This document shows, piece after piece, positions 12,120 through 22,939 of a stretch of DNA of 64,000 bases. The notes under the pieces were generated by a model. The model made no database searches. It worked only from the letters and a program-made list of their open reading frames with translations, and was not told where the DNA came from. Origin of the DNA: Aedes albopictus (taxonomy: Eukaryota > Arthropoda > Insecta > Diptera > Culicidae); the NCBI RefSeq assembly GCF_035046485.1, contig NC_085138.1, positions 26,356,878 through 26,420,877 on the forward strand, written 5' to 3'. Numbering within the stretch: the first letter of the stretch is position 1; each line of letters starts with the position of its first letter. The translations under genes and the position numbers were made by a program.

Positions 12120-12680
12120 AATGGACATAAAACATTATCAGCCATATATCTTGATTAACTTACTTATCTTTGTAAAATTCGTTTCATTTAATTATCTCTG
12201 TAGCTGGCAACACTGTATAATGTATAACATCGATCAATGTGGTTTTGCGATAAAATCAAGATTACGAAAAAGTCAAGAAGCAGCTTTGGATTATTTTTTT
12301 AGAGAGACTTTTCCTCTACAGCATTTGTCTCTTTTTTGGATCTTTTAATATCACATAATTCTTGTAGTAGCTGGCAACACTGATTATGTAGATGCAAATA
12401 TAGCTCAATAACTGAGAAATGATATGAATTTTTGACAACGTTTTAGTGCACTCATGTGCATTTTTTTACCTAACGACACAAAGAGTCTATTACTGCTGGC
12501 AACACTGACCATGCACATGCAGATTCAAATAAAGCTAAATATTTCAGATCCAATGTGAGATAGGCAATTCGAATATTAGACCTCATTTGAATATTAGCGT
12601 ACCTCAGTGCAGCGCAGTGCATTTTTTTTCACATAACGATAAAAGTAGTTTATTACTGCTGGCGACACTGATAATTCAGA
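12120..12680. repeat. Four diverged tandem units ending in GCTGGCAACACTG
   Basis: GCTGGCAACACTG (or GCTGGCGACACTG) occurs at about 12203, 12369, 12500 and 12659, each preceded by a T-rich tract and a CATAA-like word. Unit lengths are about 131-165 bp. The block interrupts the degenerate repeat and may be a separate insertion. Confidence 0.55.
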
Positions 12681-13028
12681 GAAAAATCCTCTATAAATTT
12701 TCTGAATCATTGGCAGAATCCTCAGAGGCATTTTGGAAGATCCCTTGGATAAATATTCGGCGATCTTTCAGGAGATATCTTCGATATGTAGATTTTCTGA
12801 CGACACACTTGAAAAAGTCCCTGAAATAATTTCCTGGAGAAACTTTTGAAGCAAATTTTGTGAAAATTATCGGGCAAATTTTCGGATTATTTTTTGAATT
12901 TATCATCTGGCAATATCTGCTGCAGTTTTCAAAACAAATTTTGAATCAAGTTTCTTGAGAAATTCCTGGAGAAAATAATTTTTTGGAAGAATTGCTGGAT
13001 GAATTTTCTGAGCTTTTTCTTCGGCGAA

Positions 13029-13389
13029 CTTAAGGCGAAACTGGAAGCATTTCCTCATTTTTTTGGTTTTTGATTTTTTATTAAATAACGAAGCGATATT
13101 TTCAAAATTGGTTTTCGTGCACATGTAGAGTGTGGATCAGGGTATCTTCTGAATTTTTTACGCTGTAGAAAATGTTTTCCGTTTTTGCAGAATCCATTTT
13201 TTAGTGAAATTTTGTTCAAAAATGGTTTCTGCAAAAACTAAAAACATTTTCTCTCGCGTAAAAAAATCAGAAGATACCCTGATCCATACTCTACATGTGC
13301 ACGAAAACCAATTTTGAAAATATCGCTTCGTTATTTAATAAAAAATCAAAAACCAAAAAGTGAGGAAATGGATCCAGTTTCGCCTTAAG
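13029..13389. mobile_element. 360-bp foldback (long inverted repeat)
   Basis: The left arm begins CTTAAGGCGAAACTGGA and is matched in reverse complement by the right end TCCAGTTTCGCCTTAAG. The arms are about 160 bp each and nearly perfect, including a CATGTAGAGTRTGGATCAGG segment. It has no coding potential. A diverged half-copy of the right arm (GATCCATACTCTCCATGTGT) lies at about 28870-28930. Confidence 0.8.
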
Positions 13390-14995
13390 AGAAATTTCTG
13401 AAAATTTCCTTCTAAAAAATCCAGGAAGAATTTAAAAATGCATTGGAATAATTTTCAGAAAAAAAATATATGGAAGTTCTTGGTAGATTTCTAGAAATTC
13501 TCTAGTAACTTTTGGAGGAATTTTTTTGGGAAAAAAAAACCATTAAAACTCTAGTACAAGTCTTAGCAGGCACTCTTAGCTGCTGCTGCTGGTGGCTGCT
13601 GCTTTCGAGAAATCTGAGGAAAAAATCCAAAGGGTTTTTTCAGCGAACCCTAGAAAAATTTCTGAAAATTTTCTCCTAAAAATGCCAGGAGGATTCGGAA
13701 AATGAAACTTCGGAAGAATTTTCAAAAGAATTTTCAGAAAAAAAATGCATGGAGAGGTTCTTTGAAGAATTCTGTAATTTGTCGAGTATGCTTTGGAGAA
13801 ATTCCGGTAGAAGTTTTAGCAAACACTCTTAGATAAATGGTGCTGCGCTCCCATTTATCTGATCCCAAAATTCCTCCTCCTAAATATACGAAAACTGATT
13901 CTAAAAAAATCTACCAATCATTCATTCGGAAATTTTCTCCAAGAATTTAATCAGTTTCTTATAGGAATCAATTCTGATATTTGACTATTGCTCTGATATA
14001 TGACTAATTTCTCAAGTGATTATTTTAGAAAATTTTGCACGGATCGGATTGTTCCTGAGATTTCTCTATAATTTTTCTTCAATGATTACTTCACAAATTC
14101 TTGGAAAGATTCCTCCAAAAATCATCGATGGATTATGGAAATTAGTTCCAGAACTTCTTTACAAAACCTCTCTTGGATTTTTTCCGAAAATCCTCCAGAA
14201 TTTCCGAAATTTTTCGAAAATTCTTTCAGAATATCTTCCGTGAGTTGCTTCAGGATTTCCTCTAGGGGATATTTCAGAAATTTTTCTGAGACATGTCTCT
14301 AGTTTTCTCTGAAGTCCATAGATTACTTCGGAAATCCATACTCGAATTATTTGAGGACTTTGTCCATGGATTCTTTCAGACATGCTTTCAATCATTTCTT
14401 CAAAAAATCAAAATTTTAGAATTCCTCCTGAAATCTCTCCAAGGATTTCTTTAGAAAAAAATCCACTGAACCCTTCAGAGATACTTCCAAAGTTTTGCTA
14501 GTGAAAATCTTTCGGAGATTCCCTAATAAATTCGTTCAGATTTTGTTCAAGAAGTCTACCAAAGATTTGTTGGGGAATTTTTCTAGGCATTCCATTGAAA
14601 ACTCCCGCATGAATGTGTCCAAGAATTTCTTCTGAAATTGATTCCGAAAATCCAAAGTTCATACTGAGATTCGTTCAGGATTTCTTCCAAAAACTTCTCC
14701 GATACTTCCTCTAAAGAAATCACTTGAAATTTTCCTCAAAATTCTTCAGCAAATTTTTCTAAAAACTTCATCATAGGTTTCCCGAGGTTTCTAGAAAGTT
14801 TTGGAGACATTTTCCAGGAATTCTTTGAATAAATTCTTTATATATTCTTCTGGAGATTCATTCAAGAGTACTTCCTGAGAATTCTACAGGAATTCTACTG
14901 GAGTTTTCTCCAGATATTTCTTCAGGAATTATTTCAGAATTTCCTGCTTGGATTCTGTCTGAAATTCCTTCAGGGATTGTTTGAAAAATATATCC
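13390..14995. repeat. Degenerate GAATTCC-type low-complexity repeat
   Basis: Continuation of the same family as 6575-9825, here mostly in the ATTCCTTCAGAAATT orientation. A C-rich run follows at about 15059-15079. No genes. Confidence 0.7.
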
Positions 14996-15181
14996 AGAGA
15001 TTTTCTCAGAAACTTCAGCAATTTATACAATCATTTACCTTGGGACTTCGGTCAGACACCCCCCCCCCTCCACCCCCCAACAAGTCTACGTGGTTAATGA
15101 ACGGCCTCTTACTCTATAGTTTTATCCCGAAATGATGCGTGCATTGTATAAATAAGGAATGAGTTCCACATTTATCAGGTG

Positions 15182-15480
15182 ACCTCGTTCTTTCTGAAAT
15201 GCTTGAAACAAATTGTCGATTATCACATCTGCGATGTTCGTCTGGCTAACATGCCTGTTCATGTGAACTCACATGCCTCCCAATTTGGGATGTCCACAGT
15301 GACTCTTTTACACAAAGTTGTATACGTTTTCAAGAAAGCTCTCGCTCAAACGTAGGTTTTGCTTGAGTGATTTCTTGAATATTGAGGATGCTTTCGATGA
15401 CGTGCCTTTCAGTGTCATATTGAAAGTCGCATGACGTCACAAGCTACTTCCAATGAACTATAGGCTCTCTTTACGCTGAC
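15182..15480 (+). pseudogene. Broken reverse-transcriptase fragment of a non-LTR retrotransposon
   Basis: One frame from 15182 reads TSFFLKCLKQIVDYHICD... through TVTLLHKVVY before a stop near 15350. After a frame change, FLNIEDAFDDVPFSVILKVA follows at about 15372, which fits the RT palm motif A region of LINE-type enzymes (consensus LDxxxAFD). The catalytic F/YADD block and everything downstream of about 15480 are missing. The fragment covers perhaps 100 residues of an RT of over 250, so it is dead. Clade not assigned; Jockey/R1-like families are candidates. Confidence 0.7.
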
Positions 15481-16101
15481 GCGTCTTACAGTGTCCTTTT
15501 CAGGGCTCTGATTGAACCCGTTGTGGCATGGGCTATGAGTTATCGTTGCGCTTATGCGTTCATTTCCTCTTCTAGGGCGCCCCTTCTTATTTCAACACCT
15601 TTGCCTGTCCTGATTCTCATCCCTTGTCCCATTCTCCCTCAGGTAGATGATGAAATAGGCTCATATATGTGGCGATGGCACAATTGTCCCAAATGGAGGA
15701 CAACGTGCCTCTAGAGCTGGCCTTCTGATACCTGATAGTTTACTAGCTAAACGCTACACATTCCAAATTTCATAAAGTTTGAAGCTCTAGAACTCAAGTT
15801 ATAGCCCATTGTGGCGCGCACTCTCCATAAGGACAAGACAAGGCGCCAATGCTTGAAAAATGAAGCGTTTTTCCCCTAGACGAAGTAAATTTTACTCCAC
15901 TCTGACCGGCGCTTTTCAACACAGAGCGGTAGCCATATGCCTTCATTGGCCAACATGCTTCAGTAACAAGTGAGAGCATGAGCAATTGAATTTATTACTG
16001 AGAGTGAGAAACGATGGTTCAGCAGTGTGATGACTCTCTGAATCTCTCTCTTCGGCGGATTTCTAAAAAGTGTTGGTTAAATCCGGAAGGAATCCCTAAA
16101 G
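15481..16101. other. Unassigned, possibly retroelement 3' sequence
   Basis: Mixed-composition sequence directly downstream of the RT fragment. Short ORFs (about 63 codons) show nothing recognisable. It could be the untranslated 3' part of the retroelement, but no poly(A) or tail repeat is seen. Confidence 0.3.
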
Positions 16102-17618
16102 CAGGGCTGCCCAACGTACGGCCCGCGGGCCGGATCCGGCCCGTGATGACATTTTGTGCGGCCCGCGGCACGAATGAAGAAAAATAATAGAAATTGGCTC
16201 AAGGAATAACATTTTTTAATTTATTTCCTTTTTCCAGTGAAATTCAAATTAAAAAAAAATATAATAAGAGTGTATTTTTCTTGATCAAAGTTTATATTTT
16301 TATAGAAATATGTAAACACTTCTCTTCATTGACAAATTTCAAGAAAGTATCAGATTTCTTTAATGTGAAAGTTTTTGTGAAAAAAAATTTCAACAAGAAC
16401 TTTGCGTACTTTAAAAATAAATTAAAACAAACCAATTATAATTCTACGATAATTCAGATAATTTGTTTTTTTTTTTATCATAAAATTTCATCAAGCTCCG
16501 GTAGAACATAGAAACATAAGGATTCAGGATGCAGAAGAATCGAAAAAAAAAACTTTTTCCTTTCGGTAATATGTGAATAAAGAAATTGTCTTCCGCCTAG
16601 GGAGGATGCAAGCAAATGTGTCCGTGTATTTTATTTTAACTAGAGAATCAAAGAATCAGATAATCAGAGATACAGAGAATCAAAGAATTAAAGAATCAAA
16701 AAATCAAAAAATCAAAATATTTAAAAATTAAATAAATATTGTAAAAAATCAAAATGTCAGAGGATCAGATAAATAGAGAATGAAGGAATCAGAGAATCAG
16801 AGAATCATAGAATCATAGAATCAGAGAATCAGACAGTCAGAGAATCAGAGAACCAGAGAATCAGAGAATTAGATAATCAGAGAATTAGAAAATCAAAAAA
16901 TCAAAAAAAAAATATAAAAATTCATTGCAAAACAATCGAAAAGTCAGAGGATCAGAGAATCAGAGAATCAGGGAATCAGAATATCAAAGAATCAAAGTTC
17001 CGGAGAATCAGAGAATCAGAGAATCAGATAATCAAAGAATAAGAGAATCAGAAAATAAAAAATAAATAAAAATTAAAAAAAAATTGAAAAAAAAATCAAA
17101 AAGTCAGAGAATTAGAGAATCAGATAATCAGAGCATCAGTGAATCATAGAATCAAAGAACCAGAGTAGAGGAGTATCAGAGAATTGAATAATCAAAAAAT
17201 CAAAATATCATTGTAAAAAATATAAAAAAGTCAGAGGATCAGAGAAACAGATAATCAGAGAATCAGAATATCACAAAATCGGAGAATCAAAGAATCAAAA
17301 AAATAAAAAAATCATTGTACAAATCTAGTCAGAGAATCTGAGAATCAGAGAATTAGAGAATCAAATAATCAGAAAATCAGAGATTAAAAAAAATCATTGT
17401 AAAAATTAAAAAAAATAAGAGGATCAGAGAATCAGATAATCAGCGTTGAAACAAAAGTTTCATTTTCATTTTTAGAATTCTATTTTTTTCGGATTGAAGT
17501 CATTATTATGACAAGCAAATTTCAGTAAATAAAAAAAAGTATATTATCGTCGAATTTTAATTGTTGGCCCGTGCACTGATATGGAGTGTCACATTGGCCC
17601 TAAAGAAATGTTTGGCGG
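16102..17618. mobile_element. hAT-like non-autonomous element with internal minisatellite
   Basis: The left end CAGGGCTGCCCAACGTACGG followed by palindromic GGCCCGCGGGCC / GGATCCGGCCCG is the hallmark of hAT-superfamily ends of the CAGGGxTGxCCAAC type. The right side keeps the matching sub-terminal GGCCCGTGCACTGATATGG ... ACATTGGCCC ... AATGTTTGG, but the last bases (expected CAGCCCTG) are lost. There is no transposase ORF. The interior is AT-rich and then a GAGAATCA minisatellite. A CCCTAAAG octamer flanks the left end and recurs at 17598, but alignment of the right end makes this probably coincidental. Confidence 0.75.
16641..17443. repeat. (AGAGAATC)n minisatellite with higher-order pattern
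   Basis: Imperfect 8-bp AGAGAATC units (CAGAGAAT, CAAAGAAT variants) alternate with A-rich interludes carrying AATCATTGTAAAAA-like words near 16735, 16922, 17090, 17210, 17315 and 17395. This gives a higher-order spacing of about 80-190 bp. It lies wholly inside the hAT-like element. Confidence 0.85.
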
Positions 17619-18623
17619 TTTCCGTGGATGTAACCGTAGAGAAAATTCCGAACAAGTACATGGAAAGCAATACGTTTTGAAACAATGTCTGGGGGATCTT
17701 TAGCATATTTGCTCAACTGATAAAAGGAATTCCTGCAAGAATGCCCCTTTGGCAATAATTACAGGAAAAAAAAAATAAAATAATAATTCATTTAGGGGTT
17801 TCCCCGTAATCATTCGTAATTGGGCGCAATATTGAAGTAATTTTCTTGCGGGCGTACCAGTATAGGGGTCGTTGAAAGTTGTTAACCTTGAGTAACTAGC
17901 TCTGATTATACCATGACTGCACTGCGTTGTAGGGGCAATTTTCGAAAATTTTGGTAAAATTTGCAAAAAATATGGAAAATTGTATTTTTCAATGATTAAA
18001 TAAATATTAAAAAAAATCTTCTCAGTGTATTTCAGCTTACACGGAGCACTGGTTACAGACTTTGCTAAAAAATAGAACAAAATCGACTTCAAATCATCAG
18101 CCATGAATGAGAGGTCGAAAAAAATAACCACTATTCTGTATTTTGACGAACTTTCGGCACACCCTAATGCCCCTGCCCCGTTACCTCCGACCGGTATCAT
18201 CATCTTTCGTGGGCTGGTCGGTGTTCAGACAGATAAAATTGCTGCACCCGCACTCGCTGACTGGCCGCGTAGAATTCCCTACCAATTAGTTGGCGGCAAG
18301 AATGTGTCGCCGCCGAGTGCGAAAACTAGAAAAACAACATTTTTCTGAAGAAGTGCTTTGACTTCGGGCTGGCTGGATAATCCGTAGGGACCGGTCTTTG
18401 CTGCCCGCCACTGATCCAAGTCTAGTGCTAACAACAACAACAACGACGCTAGACATAGCTGAAATTCTTTTCCCACGAAGAATGGGCGGTTGTGTCGGGG
18501 ATTTTTCGCAATTTCTGGGTTTGGTTGGACATAAAATGTTTTTTTTTCTCTTTGATTGGGTTTGGTTTAGAGTCCTAGGGAATTCCTGTACTATCTGAGG
18601 GCTTAGTTAGGATGCATTTACAT
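17619..18623. other. Unassigned region
   Basis: A minus-strand ORF of 167 codons (17700-18203) overlaps low-complexity A/T runs and shows no domain. Short ORFs on the other strand overlap it. I cannot support a gene. GC content is higher between 18100 and 18480, which may be a fragment of unique DNA. Confidence 0.3.
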
Positions 18624-18747
18624 CCCAAGTAACATTTTGATGGCCAATGAGTCTTGTAGAGGTCTTCAGAACCGTCATAAAACCTAATGCCTTTTATTTT
18701 GGTCTTACTATAGTTTTAAGAACCTCTTCTAGTCTATTTGACTCAAC
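18624..18747 (+). repeat. Dispersed repeat, copy 1 (CCCAAGTAACATTTT end)
   Basis: Starts CCCAAGTAACATTTTGATGG and contains GTCATAAAACCTAATGCCTT. It is about 85% matched by 19586-19702 in the same orientation. The CCCAAGTAACA start resembles a MITE end, but no partner inverted end was found. Confidence 0.6.
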
Positions 18748-19229
18748 CATTTTTCTTGGGATTGGATTCATATCAAAGTTGATTGCAGATTTCAACGAGT
18801 TACTAATTTTGAATATGGTAGTGGTGAGCCCCTTCCATGTTTTTCATCTTTTTTTTTATTATTTTGTTTTATTGATACAACTGCTTCAATTCAAATATAT
18901 TGAAACTGTTCATTTCTCAGTAAATTTCTTGCTGAACAAGTATAAGAGTCTATCCTTATCTGCTTGATCCATAATTAGTACTCTAATGAGTAAATATTCA
19001 GACGGTTATCGCGCCAACGCAATCCGCAGTAACCGTTCAAATAACTCACGTGTGAAAGCACTTGTATGCGACTCGAATCATCCCCCTCCTGGAACCTACC
19101 ACAAATTCACATCCATCGGAGCCGAATGTGGATCCGATCACCCTTTCAACATTCCAAATATGCGAACTTTTAGTGCCGTAATAAATCTTGGACTCCCTCG
19201 GCAACGACCGGCAACCATTTAGTTAGACT

Positions 19230-19320
19230 ATTACCAAGACGGACGATCACGACGACTGCGACGTCGATCGTCCCAATCACGATCGGACGATCGATCGATC
19301 GTCGATCGATTATGGAAACT
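19230..19320. repeat. CGATCGAT-rich palindromic tract
   Basis: Interleaved GACGATCGATCGTC-type words make this stretch almost self-complementary. Similar tracts occur at 34141-34180 and, shorter, near 55627. The role is unknown. Confidence 0.5.
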
Positions 19321-19585
19321 TGAAACAAGTGTTTCTTCACACTGGGGGGACAAATTAACTGTACCAACGCCGGTCTGTACGGTCCGGGCTTAGTCCGGGA
19401 AACAGTAGTAGTTGGCAAGTGAGGAGACAGATAAAGAAAAAAAAAAGTTTTCACGAAGTTGGTGCGACTGGTAAACCGAACCATACCGGGCAGTAATCTG
19501 CGCGCTGATTTATGGGGTTTTCTTCGCGGAGGTTGTGGATTCGGTTTCACCAGCATACCCGAGTCGAAAGCACAAAGCATCGAAA

Positions 19586-19702
19586 GTAACATTTTCGTGG
19601 CTAATTAGTCTTGTAGTGATTTTCAGGGCCGTCATAAAACCTAATACCTTTTATTTTGGTTTTATTATTGTTGTAAGGACCTCTCCCAGTCTATTTGACT
19701 AT
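19586..19702 (+). repeat. Dispersed repeat, copy 2
   Basis: Second copy of the repeat at 18624-18747, sharing AGTAACATTTT, GTCTTGTAGTGATTTTCAG and GTCATAAAACCTAATACCTT, then AGTCTATTTGACT. It lies 960 bp downstream in direct orientation. Confidence 0.6.
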
Positions 19703-21604
19703 CAAATGTTACTTATATGTACACGTAAACAGAATGGGGTTTGAAACTTTTGTCACAAACTAAAATAGATTTTTTTTGGTTTTATTAAGGCTTTCAAGAC
19801 ATTTTTAAAACTGATTGATCTTGAAAACTTTCGATACAATCATCCTTGTTGCATTGTTCAATAACGCTGCACAGTAGGCCAGGCAACTTCAATGCTTATA
19901 GTACATCTTCGATGTGCTGCAAGCATTATTTAGTAATACAAAAACGGATTGAAGTACAACGTTCATTTTGACTCGGGTCGCCACTATCTCCCATCGCTTC
20001 TTCCCCACTTTTATGACATATCAATCATCCTGTGTGTGCCGTTCGGAGTTATGCTGAGTTGTTGTCGTACTGCATTTAATTATGCCAAATTAAACTGCAC
20101 CATGCCCTTTTGAAGTGTTTTGGTGCGTCGTGATTTGTGCGCGTCCCAGTCAGGGTAGGGAGAAATAACAGCTTCTTATGTCATATATCTTCCATAATTA
20201 TCCCTGCGCTGCTGGTCGGAATGCGTAATTGGACGATGTTTTTACGATCGCTTAATAGGATTCGCCTTCCGTTTTTGGCCCTTCCACCGCGGGATCGCGG
20301 TGACCATTTCCTAACCTCAAAAAAAAAAAGCCCTCGTCAGAAGAAAAGCGCAACCCATCTGCCATCCATCATTCCGTCCGAGCTTACTTGACAGCATGTA
20401 ATTTGCAACAAATTAGATAAAAATATGCAATCTCAGTCTTCCTCCCCACGGAGTCTCGAGGGACTGGACCGCGCGCGCAAAATTACCGGCAACTGTAACG
20501 TTGACGATGAACCGCTCGGGCGGCTGATTGCTTCGTATTACAACAACTAACCAGCTCTAACAAGATTGAGTGCGCTGCGCACTCGTTTCTTTCGTATCTT
20601 GCTCCCATATCTAAGTAGCCGAAGTTGGGCCCCTCTCCGTTTGGTGATCAATCTCACCCGTGTGAGCCATGGGCTTAACCAGGGTTTCAAGCGAGAGGGG
20701 AAATCCGTTTCTATTCTTTTGTTTGAACGCGAATTCTTTTCACCCTTGGCGATTACTCCTCCATCATCGCCTTAACTTCGCCACCTTTATTGGCCCTGCT
20801 GCCCTATGAACCTCTGGGAACATATTTGCGAGCAACCGTATGAAGATTGTAGCAGGCTGTGCGCGCGAGTGGCTGCCGTTTCAAAATTGTCACGCATGTT
20901 CTTTGCCCCGAGTTGTTTTGAACTTGGCCAAACGAATTGAGCAGCGGCAAGCGGTGCTATGCCTTCCGTTAATTCTACCTCGAAAGTGCTTGCAAATTGA
21001 TCTTCGGTGTTCAACATATGTATTTCTCTTACCTGTCGATGTAGCGGGTCACGTAGTGTTTAGTAGCTTAGTTTGCGGTTGTTGTGAGAGTTGGTCTTAT
21101 TCTCATCGGGGTTCCAAAATTCGTCTTCATTGTCGTGTGATATCCGTGGTTATTTTCGATGTGCTGACAGATGTCCGGGAGGCGTAAATGAAAGTCAACA
21201 GTTTCGTTTCGAGAGTAAAGCAATTCCTATAATTTTGAGTTTGTTCCTGTATATCGTTTTGGTGCCTTAACGTTGACCAATCGTATCCTTTGGACTCAAT
21301 CCATCCACTAACAATACACAAATTCCCATGACATCTAAGACTGAAAGGATGTAGAGGTTTCTACATACCTTTCTTAGGTCTTTCTTTCCCATCCCTCAGC
21401 TATCGCAGGACTATGTGCTTTGGTAACAGCGGAAAGGAAGGAATTCTCATAACAGCGGTCTGAGACTGTACCACCCTAGGTACCACCTATGAATGTGTGC
21501 GTCTTCTACAATGCTAATGTTAATGCTATTGACATCCATGCACACAACAGAAACACGTGTATGATGTACAAATCAAGATCTAAATTGCGAAAACAAATCC
21601 ACTT
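19703..21604. other. Unassigned, mostly unique-looking sequence
   Basis: Higher GC than the flanking repeats between about 19960 and 21320. ORFs are all under 120 codons, overlap on opposite strands and show no domain. I see no exon with both a good reading frame and splice signals. Confidence 0.3.
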
Positions 21605-21675
21605 GCTCCGGCGGGAATCGAACTCCCGTATACCAATTCGCTAGGCGGGCGCTTCTTTCCACCACGATACGGAGC
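21605..21675 (-). other. tRNA-like block (probable SINE or tRNA pseudogene)
   Basis: On the minus strand the ends GCTCCG and CGGAGC pair as an acceptor-like stem. CGGGA-GTTCGAT-TCCCG forms a perfect T arm with a B-box match, and TGGTGGAAAGA resembles an A box. A CTAGCGA anticodon-like loop (AGC) is present, but the anticodon and D stems pair poorly. It is not convincing as a functional tRNA gene. The related block at 42189-42260 shares the CTAGCGA loop. Confidence 0.5.
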
Positions 21676-22200
21676 CACCTAACAATCTCCGTAATCTGAA
21701 GGCGCACAGCTGAATTCGATTCCACTTACGATCATGGTTCGTATCTTTTCACAATCCAATTCTCCTTCGGATGGGAGCCCGAGAACTTGGGAAGTTTTCA
21801 AATTCGACTAAGTTGTTTAATACATATATCAAGGACTAGGCGGAATGTTTATTTAACACAGCTCATATCTCAGAATTCAGAAAGTTGCAGTTTTCGACAA
21901 AGTTGGTGGACATATCAAGGATTTTCAGAAAGGTTGTTCGTGCCGGAAGTCTGCCGTTAGGTTTGCTAGGCAATGCTAATGATATTCTTAAATTTTATTT
22001 TACTCGGTTCACTTAATTCTGAGATATAACAGTTCAATAAACGGTAGACATATACAAACTGTTTTCTAGGAGCGCTCTAACTTCATGTAGAGTTAGGCAA
22101 TCCAGCCCAAATTTGTAACTTTAACTGTTTGTTTAGCTAGTTTAGGAACTAGTAGTCAAATTTGAAAGTTTTTGCTGAATATTTCTTTGAAAATAATAAA
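21676..22200. other. Unassigned spacer
   Basis: AT-rich sequence without recognisable genes. Words such as TTCGACAAAGTTGGTGG near 21893-21909 resemble the CGGCAAAGTTG core of the 143-bp repeat found at 29.7-32.1 kb, so this may be a decayed part of that family. Confidence 0.35.
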
Positions 22201-22254
22201 TGTGAACATTAGTGCAACCTATTTAGTGGAAGAATCTCGAATCAATCGGTTGAT

Positions 22255-22410
22255 CAACCGAGTGCTCTTACTCTCTGAAATAACTTTACCAAAGACATCA
22301 TCTTTCTAAATCCTTTCTAAATCCTTAAATCAAGGAAATTATATATTTGAATGCACTCCAGCTCCGCCTAGCGGTGGAATTTTCAATCGAACAGTCCACC
22401 ATCATTGTGT
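22255..22410 (-). repeat. Solitary diverged unit of the 143-bp repeat family
   Basis: AACTTTACCAAAGACATCATCTTTCT (partly) and CTCCGCCTAGCGGTGGAATTTTCAAT match, in order, the reverse-oriented units of the array at 30588-31990. It is a single copy outside that element. Confidence 0.65.
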
Positions 22411-22560
22411 GCGTCATGTGAGATGTTGCACCAGAGTCCAGAGGCTAGAGCAGCTATTCTCTAATGACAAGGTCTGCAATTTCAATTCTGAAACAAGCTT
22501 CTCTAGAATTCGATGTCGTCGCCATATTGATACGATGTTTACCCTTCTTCGGCAAAATTA

Positions 22561-22715
22561 CCCAGCTAACACAAAGTCTTATATGATGTTGAATAGGATG
22601 CTAAAGTGGAGGCCATATGCGTACATGCTTCCATTTAACCGCGTACGTAGTGTACGTATATCGCCTCCACTTTTGCATCCTATTCAACATCATTTACGAT
22701 CGTTTGTTTACTGGG
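22561..22715. mobile_element. Tc1/mariner-type MITE (TA target duplication)
   Basis: 155 bp with inverted ends CCCAGCTAACACAAAG... / CCCAGTAAACAAACGATCGT. The inner arms share GATGTTGAATAGGATGC and AAGTGGAGGC. It is flanked by TA at 22559-22560 and 22716-22717. No coding capacity. Confidence 0.85.
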
Positions 22716-22939
22716 TACCTCTCAGCAGTCTTGTACACAGCATCACCATCTTAATAAAAAAAACCTAGTTAATCCACCTAGCGGTGATGGCGCCTTTCTC
22801 GTGCCTACGAAACCCCATTCCAATAAAACTCAAGTTGCATGTTGATGAATATCGCACTTTCAAACGTTTAACAAAAATCCATTTCGTGGCACCAGATATG
22901 ATTCGCTTAACTTGCTTTTGATGTTCGATCCTTAAACTT

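Larger units (their letters stand above)
9826..13000. repeat. Tandem segmental duplications of ~940-1150 bp
   Basis: A block containing AATTTCTGCTGCAGTTTTC recurs near 9856, 10790, 11969 and (diverged) 12915. GCAGGCACTCTTAGACAAAT recurs at about 10241 and 11180. ATCATCATTGTAATAAAAAT recurs at about 10438 and 11381. Spacing of about 940 bp marks an old tandem duplication of a segment of the degenerate repeat, lengthened in one copy by retroposed insertions. Confidence 0.7.

Noticed and set aside
16094..17605. CCCTAAAG as the 8-bp target duplication of the hAT-like element
   Set aside because: The right copy falls inside sequence that aligns with the hAT sub-terminal region, so the match is probably chance.
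17700..18203. 167-codon minus-strand ORF as a gene
   Set aside because: Contains F/Y/K-rich low-complexity parts from A/T runs, no domain and no splice or promoter support.
21605..21675. Functional tRNA gene (AGC anticodon)
   Set aside because: Anticodon and D stems pair poorly and acceptor pair 7 fails; only the pol III boxes and T arm are good.
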